A DNA stretch of 64,000 nucleotides from Sutcliffiella horikoshii (GCF_002157855.1 NZ_CP020880.1:4213586-4277585), one strand, 5' to 3'. Shown: positions 33,801 to 44,763, counted from the first letter of the stretch. A program made the numbers and translations. Notes: generated by a model from the letters alone, not told the origin.

Positions 33801-35632
33801 TCCCAGTCACCTTCTTGTTCTTCCTCGGAAATGGGAAGTGTAAAGTAAATAGTTGTGCCTTTTCCTTCCACACTGGAGGCCCAGATGTCTCCATCATGTG
33901 CTTGAATCATTTCTTTCGCTATTGCAAGACCCAGACCGGTCCCGCCAAGCATTCTTGTTCTTGCTTTATCCACTCGATAAAAACGTTCAAAAATCTTATT
34001 AAGATCCGATTTTGGTATTCCTACTCCTTGGTCACTAATACTGACCAAAATCTGATTAGCAGCCTCTTCAATATCCACAGTAAATGTGATTGTACCACCT
34101 TCAGGCGAGTATTTCATCGCATTCGAAATAATGTTATCTAACACCTGTGTTATTTTATCTGTATCAATGGAAACAAAGATTTCTTGGTTAGGCATACTTC
34201 TGACAAAATCCACTTTTTGAGATTTAGACATTTCGAAACGTTCAATGATTTTATTAAAAAACTCAACAAAATCGACGCTATTTTTGTAAAAGTTATAATC
34301 TCTTGAATCCATTTTGGATAACTGCAACAAATCATTCACCAAACGAATCATTCGCTCTGTCTCTGTTTGCGTGACATCCAGGAACCTTGGAGCAATCTCA
34401 TCATCCTGCCATGCTCCATCTGCCAACGCTTCTAAATAGCTTCTCATCGTAGTCAAAGGCGTTCTGAGCTCATGCGACACATTTGCAACAAACTCTCTGC
34501 GTTCAAGATCTATCTTCTCTTGCTCCGTAATATCATGTAAAACGGTTATCAAACCATTGATGAACCCTGTTTCCTTTTGAATGATAGAGTTACTAGCACG
34601 CAAGATATATGGCTCTTTTTCGGTACTAAAGTCCAGAATGAGTGATTCTTGTTCAGATACAAGTTGATCAAAGGAATGAGTTTCTTCAATCCCGAGCACT
34701 TCTACAATCGGTTTATTCAGTACTGTTTCACGTGAAACGTTCAGCATCCCGAGGGCAGGCTCATTAATCAAGATTATCCTGCCTTTTCTGTCTGTCGCAA
34801 GAACTCCATCCGTCATATGGGACAAGACAGAGCTCAACTTCCTTCTTTCCCCTTCGGTAGTCGCCTGTGCTTCCTGCAGTTTTTTCGTCAGGTTATTAAA
34901 GGATAATGCCAACTGGCCTATTTCATCATTACCGTAAATGTTTACTTTCCTGGAGAAGTTACCTCTTGCCATTTCAAGCGCTTGTTTTCTCATATCAGAC
35001 ATCGGTCTTGTAATGGTTTGGGCAAGCAAAACACCAAGCACCGCTGTGACCGCAAGCGCAATAGTGGTCCCCGTTGCAAAGATGCTGTTGATTTGACGCA
35101 TCTGGGCATAGACCTTTTCCATGGACGCTTCTAAATAAATAGCGCCAATGATATCTTGATTGTTCGATTTGACGGGTGCTGCAATCAGCCTTAGACGATT
35201 CTGGGTTTGCTTTTCGATGACCGTCTTCCTCGACATCTGTCCTACTACCAATGCCCGTTTAACCAGCAATTCTGTCGTCCTTTTCCCTACACTTGACTGA
35301 TTGTAAGGATTGGACGTTCCGAGGACCTTGCTTTGGTTATTGGTTATGCGAATTTCTTCTATATCTTCCATCGTGACATCTTGTAACACCGTTCTTATAT
35401 CTTCTTCAATGGTTGGTGTCGTATCATCACGTTGTTTTTTTATTTCCTGCTCAATGCTATAAGCGAGTAAATGAATTCTCTCTTCAAGTGATTCGTTAAA
35501 GTTAGTGGTCAACTGATTTTCAAGCTTACTGACAAAATAGACCCCAATTATCTGAATAGCAATAAGGATTAGCAATACGTAAATCAACACAAATTTAAGA
35601 TGAATGGACCGAAAAAAACCTACCTTTTTCAT
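33797..35632 (-). CDS. walK: Essential sensor histidine kinase WalK
   Basis: This 611-aa protein is full length. Two membrane helices (~13-34 and ~185-205) flank an extracellular PAS-like domain. A HAMP domain follows, then a cytoplasmic PAS (~265-370) and HisKA with phospho-acceptor His387 in ANVSHELRTPL. The ATP-binding domain has the N, G1 (SDQGVGI) and G2 (GGTGLGLAI) boxes. It phosphorylates WalR to control cell-wall hydrolases. A near-perfect parS site lies within the coding sequence at 34724-34739. Confidence 0.97.
   Translation of the reverse strand: MKKVGFFRSIHLKFVLIYVLLILIAIQIIGVYFVSKLENQLTTNFNESLEERIHLLAYSIEQEIKKQRDDTTPTIEEDIRTVLQDVTMEDIEEIRITNNQSKVLGTSNPYNQSSVGKRTTELLVKRALVVGQMSRKTVIEKQTQNRLRLIAAPVKSNNQDIIGAIYLEASMEKVYAQMRQINSIFATGTTIALAVTAVLGVLLAQTITRPMSDMRKQALEMARGNFSRKVNIYGNDEIGQLALSFNNLTKKLQEAQATTEGERRKLSSVLSHMTDGVLATDRKGRIILINEPALGMLNVSRETVLNKPIVEVLGIEETHSFDQLVSEQESLILDFSTEKEPYILRASNSIIQKETGFINGLITVLHDITEQEKIDLERREFVANVSHELRTPLTTMRSYLEALADGAWQDDEIAPRFLDVTQTETERMIRLVNDLLQLSKMDSRDYNFYKNSVDFVEFFNKIIERFEMSKSQKVDFVRSMPNQEIFVSIDTDKITQVLDNIISNAMKYSPEGGTITFTVDIEEAANQILVSISDQGVGIPKSDLNKIFERFYRVDKARTRMLGGTGLGLAIAKEMIQAHDGDIWASSVEGKGTTIYFTLPISEEEQEGDWE
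34724..34739. promoter_or_regulatory. parS site inside walK
   Basis: TGTTTCACGTGAAACG matches the 16-bp parS consensus at 15 positions; only the last base differs (A expected). It would load Spo0J (ParB) next to the origin. Confidence 0.85.
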
Positions 35633-35637
35633 GGAAA

Positions 35638-36339
35638 TTATTCCTGCTCAGTTTGTCGCAGGTAATAGCCAACTCCTCTTCTTGTCACAATCCATGTCGG
35701 GTGACTTGGGTTGTCTTCAATTTTCTCACGAAGGCGGCGAACCGTTACATCCACTGTTCGTACATCTCCATAATAATCATAGCCCCATACTGTTTGCAGA
35801 AGGTGCTCACGAGTCATAACCTGGCCGATATGCTTTGCAAGATAATGCAACAATTCAAATTCACGGTGAGTAAGTTCGATCATATCTCCCCTTTTGGTTA
35901 CCATGTAAGCATCAGGGTGGATAACTAGGGAACCAATTGCAATCTCAGAAGGTTCTTCTGTATCTGCCGCCTTCTGTTGATGACGTCGCAAATTAGCCTT
36001 TACCCTTGCAATTAATTCACGCGTGCTGAAAGGCTTGGTTACATAATCATCTGCTCCTAGTTCTAATCCAAGCACTTTGTCTATTTCTGAATCCTTGGCA
36101 GTCAGCATGATAATCGGCATTTCATATTTCTTACGTACTTCTCTGCACACTTCCATGCCGTCTCGCTGAGGCAACATGATATCTAAAAGAATTAAGTCTG
36201 GGCGCACTTCCTCCACCTTATTGACCGCCTCTTCGCCGTCATAGGCACAATATACCTCGTACCCTTCTTTTTGGAGGTTGAACTTCAATATATCTGCAAT
36301 TGGTTTTTCATCGTCTACTACAAGTATTTTCTTTTCCAT
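35638..36339 (-). CDS. walR: Essential response regulator WalR
   Basis: This 233-aa OmpR/PhoB-family regulator has phospho-acceptor Asp53 ([11 protein letters not shown]), with Lys in [12 protein letters not shown] and the usual acidic pair VVDDEK. The C-terminal winged helix contains [17 protein letters not shown] and [14 protein letters not shown]. It activates cell-wall hydrolase genes. It is the first gene of the walRKHIJ operon, with walK five bases downstream. The upstream region (36340-36532) is AT-rich and presumably holds the promoter; I could not identify it with confidence. Confidence 0.97.
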   Translation of the reverse strand: MEKKILVVDDEKPIADILKFNLQKEGYEVYCAYDGEEAVNKVEEVRPDLILLDIMLPQRDGMEVCREVRKKYEMPIIMLTAKDSEIDKVLGLELGADDYVTKPFSTRELIARVKANLRRHQQKAADTEEPSEIAIGSLVIHPDAYMVTKRGDMIELTHREFELLHYLAKHIGQVMTREHLLQTVWGYDYYGDVRTVDVTVRRLREKIEDNPSHPTWIVTRRGVGYYLRQTEQE

Positions 36340-36532
36340 ATGGTTTCGCTCCTTCTCAGCATCTATCTATTCCTATCTGTTAGTATGGCTTTTTTCCAAA
36401 GATTGTTGCCATTTGCTAGAAAAAAACGGCTTATAAGCGTAATTATAATCAAAACACTCTACTTCTTACTTTACCATGTAGAGCGGGGGAGCGCATCTAT
36501 TAAGAGAAAGCTCATAAAAGTGCAAGAAACAT

Positions 36533-36570
36533 AAAAACCTCTAGCTCGCTTTTCTTTTGCTAGAGGTTTC
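36533..36570 (-). terminator. Terminator after the M23 peptidase gene
   Basis: AAACCTCTAGC / GCTAGAGGTTT forms an 11-bp stem, with TTTTTATG following on the minus strand. Confidence 0.88.
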
Positions 36571-36580
36571 ATGTATGTGT

Positions 36581-38077
36581 TTAGTTATTTAAATACTGCA
36601 TTGGATCTTTTAACTTGCCATCCTGGTACACTTCAAAATGTAAATGAACGCCTGTAGATTGTCCTGTCGTTCCCATGACACCGATCTTTCCGCCGCGAGA
36701 AACAGTTGCTCCTACGGAAACGCTAATTGAATCAAGATGAGCATACGTTGTCTTCATTCCATTTTGGTGATTGATGACAACCTTATTTCCATAACCGCCG
36801 TCCCAACCAGCAGATTCGATCACTCCATTGTCTGCTGCTTTAATCGTACGGTCACTTGGGCGGGCGATGTCGATACCTTTATGCATCTTACCCCAACGGT
36901 GACCCATTTTGCTGGAAATATAACCGCCGACTGCAGGCCAAGCAAGGGATCCGCTTCCGCGGGAAGGAATCACTTTCGTCCCTTTTACAACAATATGTTT
37001 AACTGGCTCTTTTAACGTTTCTTCATGTGTTACTTCTGTCTTGATGGTCATGCCGTTTTCTTTTGTAGTGATGGTACGAACATTTTTCTCTCCGTTTTCA
37101 CCCTGTTGCTTTACTTTCGTTTCTCCCTTAGGCAGCTCTTTATCTTCCACTACTTCCTGCTCGTAAGGAACTTCTTCATTTTTAGACACTTCTTGTTTTA
37201 CCACAATATTTAAGTACGGTTTTTTCGCTGAAACATTTAACACTTTACCAACCTTCAGTAAAGTATCCATCGCGATATCAGGATTCATTTCTAAAAGTTC
37301 TTCTGAAGATAGGTCATGTTTCTCAGCGATATCTCCCAGGGAGTCTCCCGCTTGGACTTCATACTTATCTGCTTGTTTTTTACCTTTTTTAACCAATTTC
37401 ACTGCTTCTTTTACAGAAACAACATTTTTAGGATCCACATTTTTATCGCTGTAAGAAACTTTTTCTTTAATAGTTAAGTCTAACACGCGAGACTCGTTTT
37501 CTTTCAGCTCAGGAAGCTTGGATTCTTGGTTTTCTTGTCTTTCTTCTAAAGCTTTTAAGTCTTTTTCTGAAACAAACTCTAACTTCAGTAGTTCCATGAC
37601 TTTTTCTGCTTCTTCTTTATTTTTCAGGAGTGCCACTTCTTCTCCTTCAATGGTCAATACGGAAGCGCTTGCCATAACTTCGACTTGCTCAATTACTGTG
37701 TCAATCGTCTCTTTATTCTGAGCAGAAGGTCTAAACACTTTCTCAGGTACAACTGTTACTTGTTCCCCTACGGAAAGCTCTAGATTCTTATGATCTTTTT
37801 GAACAGACTCCACTTTAGCCTCTAATGCCTTGTCTAACTGTTCCTTATTATCAACCGCACCAACACGTTCTCCATTCAAGTACACGTGATAGACCGTTCC
37901 AAGAAGTGAATTCTCACTAGCATGAACAGCGACTGCGCCAAGTGTAATAGTAGAAGCAGCAATAGTAGTAACCATTACTCTTTTTGTAAAAGTAGAAATG
38001 CGATTTTTTTGAGATTTATGTTTAATATTTTGTTTTTCGGTGTAATTACTATATATACGCTTTAATCGGTTCATCAT
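36581..38077 (-). CDS. Secreted M23 peptidase with LysM and G5 domains
   Basis: This ~498-aa protein starts at the ATG at 38077, behind AGGGGGAAAG; the frame continues to 38167 without a site. The N-terminus is basic, followed by a membrane/signal helix (VTTIAASTITLGAVAVHASE). A LysM domain is around YEVQAGDSLGDIAEKHDLSS, followed by a G5 domain (KQEVSKNEEVPYEQEVVEDK). The C-terminal M23 endopeptidase has its zinc ligands in HKGIDIARP, HLDSIS and HLHFEVY. It cleaves peptidoglycan cross-links. Position next to walR fits a WalR-controlled wall hydrolase; that regulation is inferred. Confidence 0.93.
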   Translation of the reverse strand: MMNRLKRIYSNYTEKQNIKHKSQKNRISTFTKRVMVTTIAASTITLGAVAVHASENSLLGTVYHVYLNGERVGAVDNKEQLDKALEAKVESVQKDHKNLELSVGEQVTVVPEKVFRPSAQNKETIDTVIEQVEVMASASVLTIEGEEVALLKNKEEAEKVMELLKLEFVSEKDLKALEERQENQESKLPELKENESRVLDLTIKEKVSYSDKNVDPKNVVSVKEAVKLVKKGKKQADKYEVQAGDSLGDIAEKHDLSSEELLEMNPDIAMDTLLKVGKVLNVSAKKPYLNIVVKQEVSKNEEVPYEQEVVEDKELPKGETKVKQQGENGEKNVRTITTKENGMTIKTEVTHEETLKEPVKHIVVKGTKVIPSRGSGSLAWPAVGGYISSKMGHRWGKMHKGIDIARPSDRTIKAADNGVIESAGWDGGYGNKVVINHQNGMKTTYAHLDSISVSVGATVSRGGKIGVMGTTGQSTGVHLHFEVYQDGKLKDPMQYLNN

Positions 38078-38232
38078 GGTCTTTCTTTCCCCCTGATTTC
38101 TTCCCGTTCTATAAACAGTTTTATTTAGGTAAACTAGATTCCTCGTCTTAGGACTAATGATACCCATTTAAATTTTTCGGCTCTTTTACCATACCATAGG
38201 TTCATAAACAAATAGAATACTAGAACAAAAGA

Positions 38233-38249
38233 TGTAATATAACTGTATT
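38233..38249 (+). promoter_or_regulatory. Candidate WalR-binding direct repeat
   Basis: TGTAAT-N5-TGTATT resembles the WalR box TGTWAH-N5-TGTWAH with one mismatch. It lies ~155 bp upstream of the M23 start but on the opposite strand to that gene, so the assignment is tentative. Confidence 0.3.
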
Positions 38250-38509
38250 ATTGCTGTCATATTTAGGCGATTTATAGGGGTTTTTCCTTATTTAGGCACT
38301 AAACATGGGTAATTTTACATAGTTTTGACGTACTGAGTGGAAATGGAGGGTATATTCCCCTGTTTTGTTACAGGTGGGTAACAAAGGGCGGTGGGCAGTT
38401 TTGGTGGGGGAGGAAGTTAGTGGCCTTTTTATGGGCTTTTTTGTGTTTTTAGGGCTTTTGTTATTGGATCGGTGGAGGTTCAATACCGCAACCCCGAGCT
38501 TAATAGTGA

Positions 38510-38612
38510 TTCTATTTGACCGAACTGACTGTTTGAGCCGGGCTTCGGGCGTATAGAACGCTTCTATTAGACAGTTTAAGCGGTTTGCCCTTCGCTTCGG
38601 GCGTATAGAAAC
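38510..38612. repeat. Diverged two-unit copy of the 52-bp repeat (family A)
   Basis: Two units (52 and 51 bp) start at 38510 and 38562. Both keep TTCTATT..GA and the CTTCGGGCGTATAGAA end. The junction hairpin ATAGAA/TTCTAT is conserved although its loop changed from CCC to CGC. The stretch 38078-38640 otherwise holds no gene that I can support. Confidence 0.85.
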
Positions 38613-38641
38613 TTACATATAGTAAATAACGAGTTAGATAC

Positions 38642-38681
38642 AAAAAAAACAGCACGTTCATTTTAATAATGAACGTGCTGC
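38642..38681 (-). terminator. Terminator of the tRNA cluster
   Basis: CAGCACGTTCATT / AATGAACGTGCTG forms a 13-bp perfect stem, followed by TTTTTTTT on the minus strand right after tRNA-Phe. Confidence 0.93.
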
Positions 38682-38688
38682 TTTGTGA

Positions 38689-38761
38689 TGGCTCGGGACG
38701 GAATCGAACCGCCGACACATGGATTTTCAGTCCATTGCTCTACCAACTGAGCTACCGAGCC
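38689..38761 (-). tRNA. tRNA-Phe (GAA)
   Basis: The full cloverleaf is visible: acceptor GGCTCGG/CCGAGCC, D-arm GCTCAGTTGGTAGAGC, anticodon loop CTGAAAA and T-loop GGTTCGATTCC. CCA is not encoded. Confidence 0.97.
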
Positions 38762-38769
38762 ATAAATGG

Positions 38770-38842
38770 CGGTCCCGACCGGGATCGAACCGGCGATCTC
38801 CTGCGTGACAGGCAGGCATGTTAACCGCTACACCACGGGACC
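38770..38842 (-). tRNA. tRNA-Asp (GTC)
   Basis: Acceptor GGTCCCG/CGGGACC, anticodon loop CTGTCAC and T-arm GCCGGTTCGATCCCGGT form a complete cloverleaf. CCA is not encoded. Confidence 0.97.
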
Positions 38843-38861
38843 TAAGTTAAAAGAAAAATAA

Positions 38862-38936
38862 TGGTGACCCATACGGGATTCGAACCCGTGTTACCGCCGT
38901 GAAAGGGCGGTGTCTTAACCGCTTGACCAATGGGCC
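38862..38936 (-). tRNA. tRNA-Glu (TTC)
   Basis: Acceptor GGCCCAT/ATGGGTC (one G-T pair), anticodon loop CTTTCAC and T-loop GGTTCGAATCC are present. The 3' CCA is encoded. Confidence 0.97.
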
Positions 38937-38954
38937 TTACTTTTTGAAAGAAAA

Positions 38955-39030
38955 TGGTGTGCCATGAAGGACTCGAACCTTCGACCCTCTGATTAAAAGT
39001 CAGATGCTCTACCGACTGAGCTAATGGCAC
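38955..39030 (-). tRNA. tRNA-Lys (TTT)
   Basis: Acceptor GTGCCAT/ATGGCAC, D-arm GCTCAGTCGGTAGAGC, anticodon loop CTTTTAA and T-loop GGTTCGAGTCC are present. CCA is encoded. It is the first gene of the Lys-Glu-Asp-Phe cluster known as trnY in B. subtilis. Confidence 0.97.
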
Positions 39031-39144
39031 ATTATAAAAATATTTTAACTATTAAAGTACTGCTTTACATTTACATAGATTCGAGGAAGCTTACTCTGTT
39101 GACGCCCTCGTCTCTACTAGCTTAATCAGGATGTATATCAACGA

Positions 39145-39204
39145 GTGCGCTGAGGTTTTGCTTCGTAGCTTATTCAACGTGCTCTACCGACTGAGCTAAT
39201 GCAC
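39145..39204 (-). pseudogene. tRNA-Lys 5' fragment / decayed tRNA
   Basis: GTGCATTAGCTCAGTCGGTA and the following GAGCA match the first 26 bases of the intact tRNA-Lys with one C deleted. After that the sequence diverges, with no anticodon arm or T-loop, although a distant GCGCAC could pair with the 5' end. It is not a working tRNA. Confidence 0.75.
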
Positions 39205-39334
39205 TTAATATGTAACTATGAATCTCTTTTGACGACGTTTTTAATAATATCATACTATCAACAAAACTTGCAATAACTTTTTTAAAAAAATAATAGTTAC
39301 TTAAAATGTCTCGCATAATTCTGTCTAAACCGCT

Positions 39335-39366
39335 AAAAAACAAAGCCCCCCAATTGGAGGGCTTCA
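39335..39366 (-). terminator. Terminator after purA
   Basis: AAGCCCCCC-AATT-GGAGGGCTT makes a GC-rich stem, followed by TTTGTTTTTT on the minus strand. Confidence 0.88.
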
Positions 39367-39376
39367 CAAAAATTAA

Positions 39377-40711
<1,335 letters not shown>

Positions 40712-40723
40712 TCAACAAAAGTA

Positions 40724-40800
40724 AGTTTATCAGCTGCAAACTAGAAAGTCAACCAAAACACGAACGTTACATAAATTTAATATTGAATTTGTTCGTAAAT
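40724..40800 (-). promoter_or_regulatory. purA promoter with two inverted PurBoxes
   Basis: On the minus strand TTGACT (40752-40747) and TAAACT (40729-40724) are 17 bp apart, 58 bp before the start codon. Just upstream, two PurR half-sites with CGAAC cores face each other at 40755-40768 and 40786-40800. This is the B. subtilis purA arrangement. Confidence 0.7.
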
Positions 40801-40835
40801 AAGATGGATTACTTTAAATTATGCTCGAGAAAGTT

Positions 40836-40870
40836 TAAAAAGGCACCTACATGACGTAGATGCCTTTTAT
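40836..40870 (-). terminator. Terminator after the replicative helicase gene
   Basis: AAAAGGCA-CTAC / GTAG-TGCCTTTT forms a stem with one mismatch and a T-tail on the minus strand, directly after the stop codon. Confidence 0.82.
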
Positions 40871-42237
40871 TATGCCCCTGGAGGGACGGATTCATCATCA
40901 AATCGCCGCTCCAAATTAACAAATTTATTATATTCTTTTACGAAAGCCAAGGAAACTGTACCAACAGGACCGTTACGCTGTTTGGCCAGGATGATCTCGA
41001 TGATGTTTTTGTTCTCACTTTCTTTGTCGTAATAGTCATCACGATATAAGAAACCAACAATATCGGCATCCTGCTCAATACTTCCGGATTCACGGATATC
41101 AGACATCATGGGACGCTTGTCTTGACGCTGCTCCACTCCACGGGACAGCTGAGACAAGGCAATAACAGGAACTTCTAATTCCCTTGCCAACGCTTTTAAG
41201 GAACGGGAAATCTCAGAAACTTCCTGCTGACGGTTCTCACCGCCGCCGCGTCCACTACCTTGAATTAATTGCAGGTAGTCAATCAGAATCATTCCAAGGC
41301 CGCTCTCCTGTCTTAGGCGACGGCATTTGGAACGAATCTCGCTGACACGGATACCAGGCGTATCATCAATGTAGATACCCGCATTGGACAAGCTACCCAT
41401 TGCCATCGTCAACTTGCTCCAATCCTCAGCGGTCAATTGGCCTGTCCTAAGGTTTTGCGCATTGATATTTCCTTCTGCACAAAGCATCCTCATAACCAGT
41501 TGCTCCGCACCCATCTCGAGACTGAAGATCGCGACATTTTCACGAGCCTTTGTAGCGACGTTTTGCGCGATATTCAAGGCAAATGCCGTTTTACCAACAG
41601 AAGGACGCGCAGCGATGATAATCAAATCGTTTCGCTGGAAACCTGCCGTCATTTTGTCCAATTCGGTAAAGCCTGTCTCAATCCCCGTCACTTCGCCTTT
41701 ACGGTTATGAAGGGTTTCGATATTATCATACGTTTTAACTAGGACATCCTTGATGTTTTGGAAGACACCAGAGTTTTTTCTTTGAGAAACCTCTAAGATT
41801 TGTTTTTCCGCTTCGTTCAATAATCCCGCTACTTCATCTTCCCTGCTGTAGCCTTCTTGGGCGATGTTGGTTGCGGTACGAATCAGACGGCGGAGAATAG
41901 ACTTTTCTTCTACTATCTTAGCGTAATACTCAATATTGGCTGCAGTTGGCACCGAACCTGCTATATCACTCAGGTACGATACCCCTCCAACTTCTTCTAA
42001 AAGCTTCAAGTTTGCAAGCTCGGATGTGACTGTGACCAGATCGACCGGTTCGCCCCGGTCGGAAAGATTCAGCATGCAGTCATATATCTTTTGATGGGCA
42101 GCGCGGTAAAAGTCATCTGGCATGACAAGCTCTGATGCCAATGTCAGTGCGGACGGTTCTAAGAAAATAGCCCCGATGACCGCCTGTTCCGCTTCTATAT
42201 TTTGCGGTGGTATTCGATCTTCAAAAATATCACTCAT
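40870..42237 (-). CDS. dnaB: Replicative DNA helicase (DnaC in B. subtilis)
   Basis: This is a 455-aa hexameric helicase. The ATG at 42237 has GGGAGGAGG upstream; the frame upstream of it has no site. The N-terminal domain opens DRIPPQNIEAEQAVIGAIFL. The RecA core has Walker A AARPSVGKTAFALNIA, Walker B GMILIDYLQLI and the arginine-finger region SDIRESGSIEQDADIV. It unwinds the fork 5' to 3'. The gene follows rplI downstream of a terminator and lies ahead of purA, as in B. subtilis. Confidence 0.98.
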   Translation of the reverse strand: MSDIFEDRIPPQNIEAEQAVIGAIFLEPSALTLASELVMPDDFYRAAHQKIYDCMLNLSDRGEPVDLVTVTSELANLKLLEEVGGVSYLSDIAGSVPTAANIEYYAKIVEEKSILRRLIRTATNIAQEGYSREDEVAGLLNEAEKQILEVSQRKNSGVFQNIKDVLVKTYDNIETLHNRKGEVTGIETGFTELDKMTAGFQRNDLIIIAARPSVGKTAFALNIAQNVATKARENVAIFSLEMGAEQLVMRMLCAEGNINAQNLRTGQLTAEDWSKLTMAMGSLSNAGIYIDDTPGIRVSEIRSKCRRLRQESGLGMILIDYLQLIQGSGRGGGENRQQEVSEISRSLKALARELEVPVIALSQLSRGVEQRQDKRPMMSDIRESGSIEQDADIVGFLYRDDYYDKESENKNIIEIILAKQRNGPVGTVSLAFVKEYNKFVNLERRFDDESVPPGA

Positions 42238-42285
42238 CCCTGTTCCTCCTCCCAGAAAGCGAATCCTCTCTAAGCTCTCATAAAG

Positions 42286-42305
42286 AAAACTCGGCAATTG
42301 CCGAG
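42286..42305 (-). terminator. Terminator after rplI
   Basis: CTCGGCAATTGCCGAG is a perfect 8-bp inverted repeat without a spacer base, followed by TTTTCTTT on the minus strand. Confidence 0.7.
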
Positions 42306-42313
42306 CACTTTTC

Positions 42314-42763
42314 TTACTTTTGTTCTGTTACATGCACCTTCAAGGTTGCTGTAACTTCTGTATGCAGCTTTACAGGTACATTTGTATAGCCTAAAGCGCG
42401 GATGGCATCATTTAGCTCCATTTTGCGCTTATCGATCTTTATTTTATGCTTCTTTTGAAGCTCTTCTGCGATTTGCTTTGTGGTGATGCTACCGAATAAA
42501 CGACCGCCTTCACCTGCTTTAGTTTGGAATTCAAGCGTAAGCTTTTCCAACGTCTCTTTTAATTTCTTTGCGTTTTCAACCTCTTGTTCCGCTTCTTTGG
42601 CCTCTTTGTTCTTTTGAGCTTCCAATGATTTAAGGTTACCATTTGAAGCCTCCATCGCCAACCCTTGTTTTAGTAGAAAATTATGGGCATAACCATCGGC
42701 CACGTTTTTCACTTCGCCTTTTTTGCCTTTACCTTTAACATCTTTTAAAAATATTACCCTCAT
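42314..42763 (-). CDS. rplI: 50S ribosomal protein bL9
   Basis: This 149-aa protein has the L9 N-terminal signature [21 protein letters not shown], a long central Lys/Glu helix and a C-terminal rRNA-binding domain ([17 protein letters not shown] region). It binds 23S rRNA domain V and helps hold the reading frame. Its ATG overlaps the gdpP stop codon (ATGA), so the two are coupled. Confidence 0.98.
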   Translation of the reverse strand: MRVIFLKDVKGKGKKGEVKNVADGYAHNFLLKQGLAMEASNGNLKSLEAQKNKEAKEAEQEVENAKKLKETLEKLTLEFQTKAGEGGRLFGSITTKQIAEELQKKHKIKIDKRKMELNDAIRALGYTNVPVKLHTEVTATLKVHVTEQK

Positions 42764-44730
42764 TCCTTGGAACCTCCTTCTAAGTACTCTGTTATTGCTT
42801 GTTTCAATTGTTCTTCTGCTTCATCAATGGTCGTATTCATCTGTGTGGCTGCATTTGTCAGATGCCCGCCGCCGCCAAGGTTCTCCATGACAACCTGTAC
42901 GTTGACATCCCCGAGCGATCTTGCACTGATGCTTACCTGCTCGCCGTTTCTGTGCGCGATGACAAAAGAAGTATTGATGTCGCTCATCGCAAGCAGCGTG
43001 TCTGCAGCCTGGGCGATCATCACCTGATCAAAGGACTCTTCAGGTACACCTTTGGCAATAACAATGCCTTCTTGGAACAGATAGGCACTTTCTATCAACT
43101 TGGCGCGTTTCACAAAGCGGTCAAGATTTTCTTTTAATAGCTTTTGCACAAGAATGGTGTCTGCCCCTTGCGAGCGCAAGTAGGATGCTGCATCAAATGT
43201 ACGGGAACCGGTACGGACCGTGAAGCTTTTCGTATCTACTATTATACCAGCTAACAGGGCGGTCGCTTCAAGCATTGTGATTTTGATGCGCTTTGGCTGG
43301 TATTGCAAGAGCTCTGTAACAAGCTCCGCAGTGGAGGAAGCATATGGCTCCATATATACAAGCAACGGATCCTCTATAAAGTCCTCTCCACGTCTGTGGT
43401 GATCAATCACCACCACATTATCAATTTTACTTAGCAGCTTTTCCTCAATCACGAGGGATGGCTTATGGGTATCGACCACTACCAGCAACGTATCGCCTGT
43501 CGCTATCTCAAAGGCATCTTCCGGTGAGATGAACTTTTCCCAAAGCTCACTATGACCTTTCAATTCCTCCAACAGACGGTGAATGCCGGCATCAATTTCC
43601 TGATTGTTTAAAACAATATACGCATTTTTATGATTGAGCTCCGCTACTTTGGCAATCCCGATGGCCGCTCCAAGCGCGTCCATGTCCGGGTAGCGATGAC
43701 CCATGATAATCACTTTGTCACTTTCGTGGATCAGTTCCTTCAATGCATGGGAAATAACGCGTGCACGTACACGTGTCCGTTTCTCCATCGGATTTGTTTT
43801 GCCTCCATAGAAGCGTACCTTTCCATTAGTCTGCTTGATGGCAACCTGGTCGCCACCACGGCCCAAGGCAAGGTCCAGACTTGATTGGGCAAGGTGTCCC
43901 AACTCAGGAAGCGAAGGGACTCCTGTACCAATGCCAACACTTAATGTAAGAGGCATGCTTTGTTTGGATGTTTGTTCCCGAACCTCATCCAATATGGAAA
44001 ACTTGTTCTTCTCCAATTGCACAAGGATATGTTCATTTAATACGACAATAAAACGTTCCATTGACGTTCTTTTCAAGAATACGCCGTTCTCCATAGACCA
44101 TTTATTAATAATGGAGGTCACCTGGCTGTTGATCGCGCTTTTCGTTTGATCATCCATTCCCTGTGTCACTTCATCATAATTGTCTAAGAAAATGATACCA
44201 AGAACCGTTCGCTCGTCTTCATATAATTTTTCAATATGCGTCTGTTCGGTAATGTCAAAAAAGTAGATAAGACGTTCAGCTTTCTTGATGACCACTTTAT
44301 ATTTCCTATCATGCAAGGGAATCGTTTCCGTTTCGATATCCTGCTTTAAAAGAGGAATCAAATTTTCTCCAACATCATATAACGACCTGCCAACAAGCGT
44401 TTCTTCATGAAAACAGGAAGCGAGAAACGGATTCGTCCATTCGATTTGATAATCGTCGTTATAAAGCATAATACCAATAGGCATTTCCATTAACGCTTCT
44501 TCCCCAACCTTTTTTAACCGGTAGGAAAGGGTGGAAATGTACGTTTCCATTTCTTTTTTAGCCTTTTGTTCCACTTTGATGTAAAGATATACAACCAAGC
44601 CTAGGAGCAGAAAGCTGACAATCCCTATTTGCCATTGGAAAAACACAATTATCCCAAGTTGAATCAGTGCGATGACAAACAATAAATAGACGGGATAACG
44701 CAAATTCAGTTTTTCGAAATAATTAGGCAT
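42760..44730 (-). CDS. gdpP: c-di-AMP phosphodiesterase GdpP (YybT)
   Basis: This 656-aa protein is full length. Two membrane helices (~10-50) are followed by a PAS domain, a degenerate GGDEF domain ([11 protein letters not shown] in place of GGDEF) and a C-terminal DHH/DHHA1 hydrolase. The latter has [38 protein letters not shown] and [12 protein letters not shown]. It hydrolyses c-di-AMP to pApA, controlling K+ uptake and wall stress. It is coupled to rplI downstream and yybS upstream. Confidence 0.97.
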   Translation of the reverse strand: MPNYFEKLNLRYPVYLLFVIALIQLGIIVFFQWQIGIVSFLLLGLVVYLYIKVEQKAKKEMETYISTLSYRLKKVGEEALMEMPIGIMLYNDDYQIEWTNPFLASCFHEETLVGRSLYDVGENLIPLLKQDIETETIPLHDRKYKVVIKKAERLIYFFDITEQTHIEKLYEDERTVLGIIFLDNYDEVTQGMDDQTKSAINSQVTSIINKWSMENGVFLKRTSMERFIVVLNEHILVQLEKNKFSILDEVREQTSKQSMPLTLSVGIGTGVPSLPELGHLAQSSLDLALGRGGDQVAIKQTNGKVRFYGGKTNPMEKRTRVRARVISHALKELIHESDKVIIMGHRYPDMDALGAAIGIAKVAELNHKNAYIVLNNQEIDAGIHRLLEELKGHSELWEKFISPEDAFEIATGDTLLVVVDTHKPSLVIEEKLLSKIDNVVVIDHHRRGEDFIEDPLLVYMEPYASSTAELVTELLQYQPKRIKITMLEATALLAGIIVDTKSFTVRTGSRTFDAASYLRSQGADTILVQKLLKENLDRFVKRAKLIESAYLFQEGIVIAKGVPEESFDQVMIAQAADTLLAMSDINTSFVIAHRNGEQVSISARSLGDVNVQVVMENLGGGGHLTNAATQMNTTIDEAEEQLKQAITEYLEGGSKE

Positions 44731-44763
44731 GTATGTTCAGCTCCTAATTAATAGTTTAGCTCA

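Noticed and set aside
36271..36534. 87-codon plus-strand ORF upstream of walR
   Set aside because: It overlaps the walR start antisense, has no ribosome site and has random composition.
38365..38556. 63-codon plus-strand ORF with a hydrophobic centre
   Set aside because: It has no ribosome site, runs into a family A repeat and resembles no family.
38842..39030. 62-codon minus-strand ORF
   Set aside because: It is a translation through tRNA-Glu and tRNA-Lys genes.
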